Below, in pieces: positions 10,813 to 22,292 of a stretch of 60,000 nucleotides of DNA (position 1 is the stretch's first letter; every line of letters starts with the position of its first letter). The notes beneath the pieces are model-generated. The model worked only from the letters and a program-made list of their open reading frames with translations. It was not told the DNA's origin and searched no databases. Source of the stretch: Adiantum capillus-veneris (taxonomy: Eukaryota; Streptophyta; Polypodiopsida; Polypodiales; Pteridaceae); NCBI GenBank assembly GCA_014529385.2, contig CM043969.1:36579922-36639921 (forward strand), in the 5' to 3' direction. Position numbers and translations under genes: made by a program.

Positions 10813-11897
10813 GAGGTCGTAGGTTCACCTGCCCCAAGTCTACTACTAGGTGGCAAATGTGATGGGATGGATGCGAATGTCGGACCGATAGCCGTATGTG
10901 TAGAGATAGGAACCGTACTACCTCAATTCGTAGCCATCGATTCTCTGGAATGTAACGTTCCCATGGGGCTTGGCATCGAATAATGAGGTCGACTGAAAGA
11001 ATCAGCTACATGAGTCCTCCCTCCACCTGTGGTTAATGGTTCTGGCACAATAGTTGTAGGTGCTGTTCTAAGAGGGCTTTGAGTGACATAATAATGGTGA
11101 AGTGGTCCCCCAAACTACGTATAACCCTCCAATTCTTTTTTGTCGATTGCTGCATATCATCTTCCATACTTGTCATATGCGGCAATTTTCATTTCCGCTC
11201 CCTCTGTGTAGGTGCAGACATAAAGTTTTTTCCGCTCAGTCATCTCCCCAACGTAGGGTTCCTCACATCTATAATAGAGATCTTGCTCTCCATTATTATA
11301 CTTGTATAGCCCCAAGTAGACGTTATCAGTGTTGATTCGCATCGTTTCGTTTTCTCGCCTTAATTTCACATTCGGTAAGCTCATTGTTGGAGCCCTTTTC
11401 TCATGTTCCTCATCTATTTTGGCTTTCGTGCCCATAAATCCCCACTTGTCCACAATGTTAGGGTTTAGGACTACCAAATACATGATACCCTCGTCATCTA
11501 GGTACCTGTCTCCGCTATAGCTAACAGGCACCAAGTCCCTGAACTCTCTTGGTCCATCTTCTATTTTCACACAGTAGCGGTCCATACTGTCTTTGTATAT
11601 CTTGGCACCTTGCTTGTTGTCATATTGATACTTGATGAACAATAGCTTTAGCGTGGCCGAGGGGTCCGATGGTCCTGCGGCCATGTTTTCTCTTCCGTTT
11701 AGTTTTATTTTCCCCAAGTGTTCTGCGAAACTCTCTGAAGATCTCTCTGAAGAAGTATCTGAAATGACTTCTTCAAGGATCGGTTCCAATTGGCGTACTA
11801 TCCCTTGGTTTACACTCTCCTCCGTTGACACGACACTCGTTTGATCTACTAAATCTAGGTGTCTGGTGTTGATCTATTTTCCCGATCTCAAAAACAT
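10813..11897 (-). pseudogene. N-terminal extension ahead of Gag, unknown domain
   Basis: An ATG at 11895-11897 opens a frame that is interrupted by a TAG seven codons later and then runs to a TGA at 11157-11159. It continues in the same frame, with further stops near 11120 and 10925, through a Pro/Ser/Thr-rich linker to the Gag start, where a one-base frame change occurs near 10815. The first 230 codons look globular: an acidic Ser-rich start, then a mixed region with LVPVSYSGDRYLDDEGIMYL and KYNNGEQDLYYRCEE. I recognise no family. Some giant gypsy elements (Ogre type) have an extra ORF before gag, but there it is separate, whereas here it appears fused. Confidence 0.6.
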
Positions 11898-13460
11898 GAA
11901 GAAAGTGGGATTTACTGACCGAATCCAAACCTCTTACCTGGAGATGGAAAAATCTTTCAATTCAGGTGATTGCATGGGCTGTTACTCGACCGGTCTCTGC
12001 AAATGAATACACTGGATGGCTATGAGATCACTGTATCATTCCAACTGTTAGCCGATTCAACACTTCAAAATGATCTTAACACAATTTTGCTTGCAGATTA
12101 TTGACAATATGTCCAATTTGAGTTCTGAAAACTCCTGGTATCTTGTGTAACCTAGGTTTATGATCAGGTCAAAAATGAGCTAGATCTGGGCCAGAGGTAC
12201 ACCGATCGCGATCGTACTTCTGAGCCCAAATCAGTTGAAACTTCACCAGCTTGTTCACTAGGCTATTTTAGGACTACCTGCCAAATCTTGTTGAATTTGG
12301 ACTCAAAAAAGTCAAGAATTCACAGTTTCTTGATCTGAAGTGCCTGATTTCCTAAATCTGTCAATTTGACTAGATTTTGGTGTTTGTTTTGGCATTTGAA
12401 AGCTATCTGGGGTTGTCCTGTGTACAGGCTATCCCTCTGCATAGTTTCTTCCCAATTTTGATGTGTCTTGGTCTACTGAAAGTCAATTTCTATGCCAATT
12501 TAGCAGTTTTTGACTTGGATCTGTATTCAGTGGTTTTAACCAGTTTTTTTGTGGTTTTTTTACCCTAGGTCCTTTAGACTTTTATGTTTGTATACACTTG
12601 GGGATTCCACATATGAAATTTGGTCAAAATCTGGGACTTAGGTACACCGATCGCGATCGTACTTCTGAGCCCAAATCAGACCAAATTTGGCATGCTTGTA
12701 GACACTGATGTTTTAAAGCTATCCCCCAAGTCTTTTTGCATTTGGATCACCAAAAGTCAAGATTTTGCAGTTTCTGGGTCTGTCAGGCTAGTTTTACACA
12801 AGTGGCTTGATTCCCTTGATTTTTTATGTTTTTGGGTGTGGTTGCTTTAGACAAACTTTTTTGGAATCTTATCAAGAAGGCACATGTCAAATCTGGTTCA
12901 AATCTGACACTGAGGTACACTGATCGCGATCGTAGTACCTGGGCCAAATCTGATGAAATTTTGTCTGCTCCCTCTAACAAGTGTTTCCTAGTGTTTTGTG
13001 CTACGACTCTGTGATTTGAATCAATATCAATCCTGTTTGGTCAGATTTTCAGAATTTCAGAGTCCTATGGCTTTTTCGGCCAAAGTTATGGTTTTCTGAT
13101 TTCTCGACTCTAACTTTTGCCCCAAATCTCATCGGAATGTGATTTGCTTATCCTACTCCTAAGTACAGAACTGAAAAAACATAAGAAAATGAATCAAACA
13201 AAACAAACACGACGGATTTCGGGTGAGATTTCAGTACTCAATCAAATTAGAGAAATTGAAGAGCAAAAATGCTTAAATACGTTCACTCACAGCTCCCTAA
13301 ATCTCCTAAGAGAGGGTCTAGCCGGTTCACTAGCTCTAGATTCCCCTAGGCCCTAAACCCTTGTCTAGCAGCCTAACTGAGGTGTAAAATGGATTTTTTG
13401 GATTGATCTTTTTTAAGGAGTTTAACTACGCACTCGGTCACTCATCACCTAAGGTGCATT
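11898..13460 (-). other. Long untranslated leader of the giant gypsy element
   Basis: About 1.56 kb between PBS and the first coding ATG, with no convincing gene. It carries three palindrome sites (12196-12217, 12641-12662, 12914-12938) and short repeated phrases around them such as TTCTGAGCCCAAATCAGA, showing that the leader grew by duplication of a unit of a few hundred bases. In retroelements this region usually holds packaging and translation signals. Confidence 0.6.
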
Positions 13461-13826
13461 CCTCGGCAACGGCACCAATGTTTGCGGGTCGCCGCGACGG
13501 ACGTCCATAGCATAGCTCTCAAGCATCAACATAATATTATCGATACAGGGGAAGCGACTCGGATGAGGCATGGAAACTCACTAGGGTGTCCTAATGAACT
13601 GAACTCAAAGAGATGCAACTACTAACTCTACAAGAAAATCGAACGCACTAAAGCCAAGTAATCTGCCTATGTCCTTCTACATAGCTCTACAGTCATCACG
13701 CCCGTTCGCCATGCAAATCATATCGGAATCGCACGAAACTTGAAGGGAAGCTACATGGGACTATCAGGAACATATCCTATCACTGTCACAGCATTCTGAG
13801 AAGGTACAACGATTGCGATCGTTCGT
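12196..13826. repeat. Dispersed palindrome family, right cluster (4 sites)
   Basis: Sites at 12196-12217, 12641-12662, 12914-12938 and a weaker one at 13803-13826. The first two are identical through GGTACACCGATCGCGATCG plus TACTTCTGAGCCCAAATCAG. The third has one change and keeps the outer GTAC, giving a 24-bp imperfect inverted repeat. The fourth, in the LTR, reads CGATTGCGATCG. These are the same family as the four sites at 186-1326, on the other side of the element. Confidence 0.8.
13461..13477 (-). other. Primer binding site, tRNA-Asp type
   Basis: Minus-strand reading TGGTGCCGTTGCCGAGG matches the complement of the plant tRNA-Asp 3' end (as I recall it) at 15 of 17 positions. The two differences are C-to-T and G-to-A. 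It lies one base inside an LTR that ends in CA, as expected for first-strand priming. Confidence 0.8.
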
Positions 13827-14385
13827 CCCAAAGTACACAAAAACAGTAAACGATTGATCCTAAAGGGTCGTTCTAAGGTCCCTAAAGCCCCTCCTAGGGT
13901 CGAAGCGACATAAAACACGCATATAGACACTCAAAACAGCGATTTAAGGCCTCAAACTCGTAGTCGAAAACCTACACCGAATCTTGAATGATTACACTTA
14001 ACTGAAAGAGCAAGAGGAGAGGAACACAATGCAATAATCAAATCTGAATTTGGATTACCGTAGCCGTAATGGCGAAGATTACAAGTTTGAACAAGAAGGA
14101 GCTCTCAAACGTACGCTGTCTTCTCAGTTCTCCATTCAAAAGATTATCCAAAACTTACAGAAATTGACCTTTATAGATTAGGTCTTTGCAAACTATGGCT
14201 TGTCCGGCCATAAGCTCCTACTCTTAAAACTGGCTCTTTATTGCTCCCAAAAGAATAATCATACATCCTTGATAATTTCCCGGCTTAGAGATGCTTCTTT
14301 ACAAAAGAATTTTACAATGGTTTCTCAGGAAATTATGGTCCTTCTGGCCACGGCCGCATGTTGCTTCTTCCGCCAAACACCAACC

Positions 14386-14390
<5 letters not shown>
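13479..14390 (-). repeat. 5' LTR of the giant gypsy element (outer end unclear)
   Basis: Plus-strand sequence starts TGTTTGCGGGTCGCCG immediately beside the PBS, the expected LTR edge (minus strand ends in CGCAAACA). It holds one palindrome variant at 13803-13826. No second copy of this edge is present at the left of the window. The outer end is placed at the GA tract only because sequence character changes there. Confidence 0.55.
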
Positions 14391-14481
<91 letters not shown>

Positions 14482-14487
14482 AGAGAG
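14391..14487. repeat. (GA)n microsatellite with a G run
   Basis: About 40 GA units followed by a run of nine or ten G and a few more GA units. It may be the tail of a minus-oriented non-LTR element, as for other CT tracts in this window, but the ACGATAAT box seen beside those tails is absent here. Confidence 0.95.
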
Positions 14488-16440
14488 TTTTGTGCAAGAA
14501 TTTAGATTCAATGTTAATGATTTAAGCTGACGTATAAACAGCTTGGAGGAGAGTCAAGAGACACAATTAATTTTGATGATTGTAATCCACACATTATCTT
14601 AGGGTTATGGGAACCCTCTCACCATAAAACCCTCTTATAATGTTTTTCCAAGCAACAAAAATAAACATAAAATCTCTTGAGTCACATACAAGCAAATACT
14701 ACAAAAGAATCTCAAAATAATTACAATGGGTAGAAAGACTAGAAGTATCACTACAAAAATAAACATAAAATCTCTTGAGTCACATACAAGCAAATACTAC
14801 AAAAGAATCTCAAAATAATTACAATGGGTAGAAAGACTAGAAGTATCACTACAAAAAGTTAGTAGTATAATTACAATGGTTAGAAAGACTAGAAGGATGA
14901 GAAAAGAGGCGTGAATGAGATGTGTGTACCCTTGAGATGGTGAATCCTTGAGCAATCGTAGACTCACCCGTGCATAGATTGTCAAAAGTGACCGCCGTTC
15001 TTCTTCTTCTTCTTTTCATACTACCACCATAGTTGAATCACCACAAAGAGAATGAGGGTTTTGTTGATTAAAAACCCCCATTTTCCAGAGATTATGTATG
15101 TTTAGGTTGCTGATTTTTTATGCATTCTTAAAAGGGTAGAATAAAATTATAACATGAGAGTAATAAAGAGAGATATGGAGATGGTGGATGTAGGTAGAGC
15201 TTCAAAAGAGAGCTATGGGTATGAAAGGGGAGGATAATGGTGAGGAGGGTGAGAAAAACCATGGAAGGTGTAGTTTTGAGTGAGGATTAGAGAGGGATGA
15301 GTGTGTGTGTGTGTGTGTGTATGGAAGTGTGAAAAGAAGTGAGAGAAGACTAAGGGTGACTTGTGAGAAAAGTGAACAGATTGGGGTCCACCATAAAACT
15401 CATATCTCACTGATGGTAGCTCTAAAAATTATGAAAAAATTCCAAATAATTGCTCAGCTTGTGGGCTACATTCTGTCTGCTGGTCACTTCTTTAAATTAC
15501 ATGCAGAGATAGGTACCAAAAATATCACCAAAAAGCCTGTTTTTTATGCCTGAGAAAGTCTTTTAGTGGCCCCCTCCTTTGTTTAATTTGCACAATGCAT
15601 CCAAGAATGAGCCCCTCCTTTGTCATATCATGATACAAAGCATCCAAGTTATCTTTACACATTCATGGAGAAGGATTATTGGTGGATAAAGAAATATATA
15701 CATGGTGGGACTAGTGCATGGATTATTCATGGATTTTAGTTTAATGAGCACATGGTGTTAGAATAATGAGTACATAATGAAAAAATATGGAAGAATTATG
15801 GATATGAAATAAGATATTTGAATCATATGATATGGTCCGTCTTTTGTATTATTTTGGGTGAAAGAGAAAAAATATGCAAGAAAACGAGAATTATATAATA
15901 AAAGTGACTAAGGGAGTAGGAGCCGGTTTTTTTGTTTTCACACGGGTGAGGATAAAAATGTGGAGTTGATTTGTATAGAAAAAAATATATTTATGACATT
16001 AGAGAATGTACACATTGACAACAAAAATATACTTATGGTGCAAGAGGATAAAAAAAGGCATACATAGCCTAATAGAACACACACCTAGGTAATAAATATA
16101 TAAATAAAATACCAAAATAATTTTTGAAAATCCCTATATTTAGGCCCTATATACAATGAAATACTTCCACAAAGAAGCCATAATATACTTTTGTTTTCTT
16201 TTTCTTTTTTGGCTCAACTAGCCCAGTGACTATCTAACTGAGGGTTTTTAAGGAGATATGGGAAAAGTCCCCTACCCTAACTCACACATGCCTATGTACA
16301 GTGAAAGGGTGAGTATGGCCACACTGTCTAGGTGATTTAAGTAGGTGTGGTAGCTCACTATGGCAATTTTGATAGCCAAAAAATGGCTATCAACAGATAA
16401 GCCAGATTGGCCCTTGAAATAATTAGCTTTATAGGGGAAC
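14488..16440. other. Intergenic or unclassified repeat, no gene seen
   Basis: AT-rich stretch without a convincing coding region. It contains a tandem pair of 98 bp and a short GT run at 15301-15320. Short frames here are low complexity. It could be the untranslated part of an unrecognised element. Confidence 0.5.
14655..14850. repeat. 98-bp tandem duplication
   Basis: Two nearly identical units (14655-14752 and 14753-14850), each starting ACAAAAATAAACATAAAATC. A third partial echo (GTATAATTACAATGG then TAGAAAGACTAGAAG) follows at about 14867-14895. Confidence 0.9.
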
Positions 16441-17060
16441 ACATCATGCTGGTCTACAGAGATGTCATCATGGTTTCAGATACATGGCTTCAGTATGGAT
16501 AGATTGCCTCCCTTCCAGTACTCCCTTGATGCATCACCATTGTCTCTTACACAGGTGGAGATTACTAGACTCGTTTGCCAGCCTCCAAGACCTGACCTAG
16601 TTGGACACCAGGAGGACATGGATAGAGCCGACATAGGAGTTGGGCACAAAGATGGGTTATGGTGTGCCATTGTTAGATATGGACATCTCCACATCATTTT
16701 GAGATTAAGACTGGTAGATTCAAAGGGATACCACTAGCTAGCAGGATATGCCACCTATGACGTACAAAGCCAGAGACGAAGATGCATTATATATGTCAAT
16801 GCACAGTGTATTACAAGATACTGGGCCGCTTCCACTATCTATTCAGAGAAGGCTTTAGAACCTTCTCTAGAATCATGAGCTATCAAGACCAAAGATGTCT
16901 TGGATTGTATCTACTTGAGGTACACAGATACGGAGATAGTTTACTGAGGAGATCTGGAAAGGGACAAGCCCGAAGACAGATTATCAATTTCGTCACATTA
17001 GACAGATAGAGGAGCAGCCACCAAAGCAAATCTCAGCTCAAAATCACACCCGTGGTACTC
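16440..17060 (+). pseudogene. LINE ORF2 3'-terminal remnant
   Basis: Matches by eye the remnant at 32440-33060: both show a His/Cys element (decayed form of CQLCHIEPETELHHIC), then FREGF, YQDQRCLGLYLLEVHR and SLLRRS. This is the usual C-terminal end of L1-like ORF2 proteins, where an LRxETGR phrase precedes C-x2-C-xn-H-x3-4-C. The copy is full of changes, with partial frames at 16462-16737 and 16782-17009. No RT part is left, consistent with 5' truncation. Confidence 0.5.
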
Positions 17061-17099
17061 TCATTGACCAAGCTGCCCATAAACCTTAAGTAGTAGGGG

Positions 17100-17530
17100 A
17101 CTTTTGGATCTTCCCTATTTAACCTCGAAAGGTGCTTTCCCCATAGAAGTATGTACAATGTCATTGTACGCATACTCTATAAGAGGTACTTCCATGACAT
17201 AGGCTTTTAGTAGATTCAAGAATTGTTAGATTAGTTATTTCACTTTGGTCATCTGTTTGTGGATGATAGTCCGAAAGAGAAATTTAATCTACTTCCTAGA
17301 TTTTCAAAGAAACCCTTCTAGAAATTACTAGTCATTCTAGGATCTTTGTCCGACACTATGGATGTTGGCAAGCCATGATACTTGCAAATTTGAGATCTAG
17401 AAAGGGTTACCATTTTATGTGTCTTAATATTCTTTTTGACAAGCATAGAGTATGTTTTCTTGTTAAGCCTGTCGGACTGAAACAATCCAATTTGCTTCCC
17501 TCGACCAAATTTCAATTTTTGGTACACCAT
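17100..17530 (-). pseudogene. Integrase fragment of copy A
   Basis: A short frame at 17318-17530 includes KQIGLFQSD (end of the zinc-binding part) and, further on, YHGLPTSIVSDKDPRMTSNF with the second catalytic Asp. The YHPQTDGQ segment follows, altered, near 17250. The region between the zinc finger and the second Asp is collapsed, so the first Asp is missing. Confidence 0.65.
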
Positions 17531-17940
17531 GCATTTTGAACCATACTCTTGTATGTTTACTTTTCATGGTAGACCAACAGAAACACATTTCCACTCCTTG
17601 AAGAGTAGATTATGGAATCCTTCTTTGCCCCATATAAGGAGAAGCATGGGAGTCATACATGACTTTCTTATTGTATGGGTTAGTAAACCATAGCCTATTG
17701 CCGTTTGGAAGATAACAATCCTTCAAGGTAAATGATTCTTTTTTTCTTCCCTAATGCAAAGGTTGTAATTACCTACTTAAAGTCTTGGTCAGTAGCATAC
17801 TCATGTACCATAAAAGATAGATCATTGTGAGTTGCTATAGACACCACATTTACCCTTGGCCGTTGTGAAAGTGCATCAACCACTTGATTGTGCTTTCCAG
17901 AAATGTGAGCAATATGGAATTTAAATTACAAAAGAAAATT

Positions 17941-18900
17941 TTACCACCTCATTTGTTTGTTGGAAAGCTTGGTTTTCATCATGAAGTACTTGAAACTTTG
18001 TGATCCATATGTAGGATGAATGGAGCCCCGAAGAGATAGTGCTTCCATGTGTCTAGGGCATGTAGAACAACTAACTTTGTGATCCATTTGTAGGATGAAT
18101 GGAGCCCCAAAGAGATAGTGCTTCCATGTGTCTAGGGCATGTAGAACAACTAAAAGCTCTTTTTCGTATATGCTCAAGACCTGTTCATCGACATTGCACC
18201 TTCAGCTCTCATATGCTATGGCATGCCCTTCTTGAAGCAAAACTACTCCAAGGCAATCACCACAAGCATCACATTGGACCTCAAATGGCTTTGAGAGATC
18301 CGGAAACATAAGGACTAGTTGAGAGGTAAGCTTCTCTTTGAGCTTGTCAAAAGCATTTTGTTCTTTAGCAGTCCATGAGTACTTAACGTTCTTCCTTGTT
18401 AAGTCATGCAATGGTCCTGCTATTTGAGATAATTTTGCGATGAAGCATCTATAGTATGCACACATACCAATAAAGCTTCTTAGCTCATGTAGATTCCTTG
18501 GATAAGGCCATGCTTTTATTACCTCCAACTTTGATGGATTCATAAATATACCATCTTGATAGATAATGTGACCTAAATATTGAATCTCTTGTAGGAAAAA
18601 TTTACTTTTCTTTTGATGAATGAAAAGCGTATTCTCTCTCACAACTTGAAAGATTACCTGGAGGTGTCACTTGTACTTCTCAAGAGGATTTGAGTGGCCT
18701 GAAGATTTTTGTCCATTGTAAGTTTGAATGCAGCTTGAGCATTTGTCAGTGATCGTATTTAGTGCTCTAAAGTCAACACACGTGATATGTGTCATCTTTC
18801 TTTTGCACTAAAAGTACTGGTGAACAGAGTAGAGAGGAGCTAGGCCTCACCATCCCTTTTTCCACCATTTCATGCAATTGCCTCATCATCTCCTTTTGTT
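17941..18900 (-). pseudogene. RT end and RNase H fragment of copy A
   Basis: 18202-18642 encodes the RT connection and RNase H start: YLGHIIYQDGIFMNPSKLEV, FIGMCAYYRCFI, then FEVQCDACGDCLGVVLLQ. 17941-18177 continues with YEKELLVVLHALDTWKHYLFG and then repeats part of itself because of a 79-bp tandem duplication (17996 and 18075 start the two units). Upstream to about 18900 the RT finger and palm region is too altered to read in one frame. Confidence 0.7.
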
Positions 18901-19127
18901 GAGCTTGTGAAACTCAATAAGGAGGTTTATTAGGAGGTGAGCTTCCTAGTAGAAGCTCTATTGCATGGTCTCATCATCCCCTCGTATTGGAGGTAGCTCA
19001 CTAGGGATGTCATCATTGAAAACATCTTGGAATCCATTTAGGAAACTAGACAGCTCTCATTCCTCTTGATTTCCTTTATTGCTACTTGTGAGAACATTAG
19101 AATCATTTACAATTTCTCTAACAAAAA

Positions 19128-19760
19128 TCATATATTTAAAAATAGAGTTTTCACTGACTTATCAAAAGCAAGCATATTTACCAGGGATATGGTGTTCCCC
19201 GACTCATTAGCATCTATGTACATGCTCTTTTTCCTATAGGTGAAGTAGATTCTCTTTTCAGGGAGCTTCATGTTGGCATCCATACGATTGAACCATGGTG
19301 CCCCTAGGATAACATCCTCATGTTGGAGAGGAGAGATTAAAAAAAAGTCTTCTTTGTTGACATAGCTTTGTACATGAAGCCGCGACTTCCCAATCAAGGG
19401 AGTAACCGAGGCTTGCTATCCCTTGAAAACTGTATCAGAGCAGTTACAGTATCTCCCATCGCAAAAGCTTGAATGCCCAACTTGATGGCCAACTCCATTG
19501 ATATGAAGTTGTGAGTAGAGCCAGGGTCAAACAAGATGAAGACATCATGCTCCCTTACTTTCCCCCAAGCATGGGAGAGGGATGAGCCTTTGCAATGAGT
19601 ATCCTCTTTTGGAGCTTCAACCATGGAAGCTCTAGGAGTGTCATTAAAAACATTTCTTTTAAGGCAAGAATGATAACCATGTCCTTTCTCCCCACACTTA
19701 AAGCATTTATGGTCTTTGCTCCCCACACTTAAAACATTTATGGTCTTTGCTCCCCACACT
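19128..19760 (-). pseudogene. Zinc knuckle and protease region of copy A
   Basis: 19394-19759 shows one CCHC knuckle, CFKCGEKGHGYHSC, then the protease signature FILFDPGSTHNFISMELA. A Pro replaces the Thr/Ser of D-T/S-G, so activity is doubtful. 19128-19397 continues the protease domain (VILGAPWFNRMDANMKLPEK). Copy B has FILVDHGSTSNFIS at the same place, so the two copies lost the signature in different ways. Confidence 0.75.
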
Positions 19761-19812
19761 TAAACCATGTCCTTGCTCCCCACACTTAAAGCATTTATGG
19801 TCTTTACAAAAG
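19672..19812. repeat. Short tandem repeats in the zinc-knuckle coding region
   Basis: The phrase CTCCCCACACTTAAAGCATT, followed in most units by TATGGTCTTTGC, recurs four times with unit lengths of about 31-36 bp. On the minus strand each unit encodes KDHKCFKCG-like sequence, i.e. the first half of the CCHC knuckle. Only the last unit leads into a full knuckle. Confidence 0.85.
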
Positions 19813-19937
19813 GCCTCTAATTCTTTGGGAGAGAGCTTTTTTTTTTTACCTTTGTAAGATCCTTTCTCCTTGGCCTTGTTGTTGTTGGTGTTGCCTTGGG
19901 AAGAGTTTTGAGAATTTCTCTTCCCTTTAGATTTATT

Positions 19938-21080
19938 TCAATCCTTGTTTTCCATGGGCTTGAAATTTCTTCTCACCCCTTGTTGGAAATTGATCCTTGC
20001 AACAACCATAGTGTGGTGGATGGCTTCAGTCATAGTGCTAGGCCGTTGTGAGTTGACATACTCGGCCATTTCTTTTGGTAATACCACACAAAATGGTTGC
20101 TTTTGTTTGACAAAGTATATCCTTTGAAAGACTGTAGCTTTGAGATGTAAACCCCAAAACTTGTCTACATATTTGTGGATAGACTCATTGAAGAGTAGCT
20201 TCAAACTCGTCATTTGGTAAGCACTTTGTCCTTTGCATCGCTTGCAAAGAATTGCTTCATGATGGAAACTCGTAGAGTTTTCCATGTCTTTGGGGCCTCA
20301 CCATTGCCATGAAGGCTAGCCCACCATTGTTGACGAGTAGATTTTTGGAAGTGCATAGCTACATGGTCTAGCTTGGAGGACTCCGTGAAGCCCTTGTTTC
20401 CAAAGGTCTCATCAAATTGTTGAATGAAGGCCAATACTTTGTTGGTGGCACCAAAGGGTGCAATCATAGGTGAGAAAAGAGATACTCTTTCCTCCCCCTT
20501 TGAATTTCTTAAGCTTTTGGGACCTTCGCCATGCAGGGTAAGTTTTGCAATGTCCTCTCCTCTTGTATTCTCTAGGAGAATAACTATTGCTTTTGTCGAA
20601 AGAGGAGGAAGGTGAAGAAGAAGGAGAAGAGGGTGGCCTCTTTCTTGCCTTTTTCTTCCTTTGTTTACTCTCTTTCCTTTCATAATGACAAGGAGAAGCA
20701 CTATGGGTTGACCGTTTTCTCTTGGGAGGAGTGGCAATAGTCTAGACCATCGTCTTCATGGAGCCAAATCTTTAGAGGAACTTAGGGATTCACTCTTTCT
20801 CGTTCTTTGGATTCCTCCTCTCTTATGGGAGAGTCTTCTTTCAGGAGTCTCATCAAGAGGCCTCTCAAACTCTCTCTCCTCTTGGAGAGAAAGGGAAATC
20901 CCATAAACACGAAGTTATTGGGTAACTTCAGCTTGCAAAGTAGGGTTGCCCATAGCTTGATGCAGCCTAGTAATAGGATAATTAATAAACATGGGGGCAT
21001 CATCATTAGCACCTTCATGTGAAAAATCAAAGTTGTCAATGTTCATTCTACTCTCTTGGTTATTGTCAGCCATGCTAATT
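19938..21080 (-). pseudogene. Gag of copy A
   Basis: Starts with MADNNQESRMNIDNFDF (ATG near 21073), breaks, and resumes at 20737-20210 with FGNKGFTESSKLDHVAMHF and TRQQWWASLHGNGEAPKTW. It continues at 20285-19938 with NESIHKYVDKFWGLHLKAT and FCVVLPKEMAEYVNSQRP. This is the same Gag as copy B, and the matching blocks let the frame changes be seen. A Ser/Arg-rich linker separates the start from the capsid part. Confidence 0.75.
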
Positions 21081-21479
21081 ATACTTATGTGTTTACTTAG
21101 TGTATGCTTTGGCAATTCAAAACCTTAGTTGCTACTCCTCTTAGCCTTTGAAAATAGACACTTAAGTATCTACGCCCACGGCTCAAATTGGTTAATTACA
21201 GAGAGTAGTGGAGTGGGTCGTCTAACATAGAGAAGTTGTCGAGGGATAGCTCCTTTCGGACTTCTTATGACTCAATAATGGGTAAATCCATAGGCAAGTC
21301 TAAGAAGACTCCATTATTAAGACCAAAGCTCCCGAGGTGTGCACCATATCCCACATAGTGGGCTCAACAAAATCGATAATAGATCCCAGTCCCACTTATC
21401 CTAATATAATTAACAAAACCAACCATTAATAGGCTACTTCAGGACCTCTCTTCTTAAGCAAGAAAAGAGAAACCAAATT

Positions 21480-21490
21480 CTCTGATACCA
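21480..21490 (-). other. Primer binding site of copy A (tRNA-iMet type)
   Basis: Minus-strand TGGTATCAGAG, the usual initiator tRNA-Met primer site, directly inside the LTR edge. The same site in copy B is at 40574-40585. Confidence 0.85.
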
Positions 21491-21491
21491 A

Positions 21492-22223
21492 CGTAATGAA
21501 AATGGCCTATGAACTTTGAGAATAGTGGAATTAAGAGAATTAGAGTGAGCATTTTTGTGAGATTACTTTCAAAATATGGAGGGTGACTTAATTGATGGTA
21601 GCAACATAAACATAGTACGTAATTAACTTGGCATTGATAATACTTTTGCAAGAGAGAGATTATTAGAGAACATGACAATAGTTGAGGACCGGATTTACTT
21701 GGATCCGGTCCCCCCTCCAAAAGGTTTTTGTATTATAGATTCTTCCATTAAGAGAGACTTGTTACAATACAATCTTTGTGTTCCTTGTGACCTTGGTGAT
21801 GCTATGAAGATGGAAAGCTTCATGCATCACGAGCTTAACATAAACTTTGCAAAAAGCATTAACTATCCCAAGCCTCAGTCCCAAGGCCTCAAACACCTTC
21901 GAAGGTGGAGAGAGCTAGCGGGGAATGAGGGTAAGGAAGAGGAAGAAGAAACATTCCATAGGAGAAAGAAATAGTTCCTCACTTATCATCACTATTCTTG
22001 CTTAGAATAGCATAATAGCATAGTAATCAAGATCAATAAGATGGAAAGCTTAAGCATTGAAGCATGGCTCTTGGTTGGATTTGCATTGTGTTGGTGTAGG
22101 CTCTCCACTTCTCCACAAGCTTGGAGAAGGAGCTAGAGCTCTTGCATTTTGCACTCCACACAATGAGAGAATGTGTGTGTGTGTGTGGGAGAGTATACAC
22201 CCCCCCTCTCATGATTGGTCCAC

Positions 22224-22292
<69 letters not shown>

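Larger units (their letters stand above)
1..14390 (-). mobile_element. Giant degenerate Ty3/gypsy LTR retrotransposon (outer ends uncertain)
   Basis: Read on the minus strand the order is: 5' LTR (from 13479 rightwards), PBS, leader with palindromes, Gag extension, Gag with zinc knuckles, protease, RT, RNase H, two H2C2 modules, integrase core, second protease-like domain, polypurine tract, 3' LTR candidate. The coding part was once one frame of about 9.6 kb and now has about a dozen stops and five frame changes. The PBS resembles tRNA-Asp, which by my recollection is common in the Tat/Athila side of plant gypsy elements. No chromodomain is visible. The left LTR runs off the window and the right LTR fades into a GA microsatellite, so total length exceeds 13 kb but cannot be fixed. 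Confidence 0.85.

Noticed and set aside
2471-11897. Internal TGA/TAG stops as sites of fern- or hornwort-type U-to-C RNA editing
   Set aside because: Such editing is known from organelle transcripts, and stops at conserved Trp positions (TGG to TAG or TGA) could not be restored by it. Frame shifts are also present. DNA decay explains all.
14200-14530. Arg-Glu repeat proteins over the GA tract
   Set aside because: They are microsatellite translations open in several frames; the same is true of the Leu-Ser, Tyr-Ile and Val-Cys/His-Thr repeat frames over the CT, TA and GT tracts.
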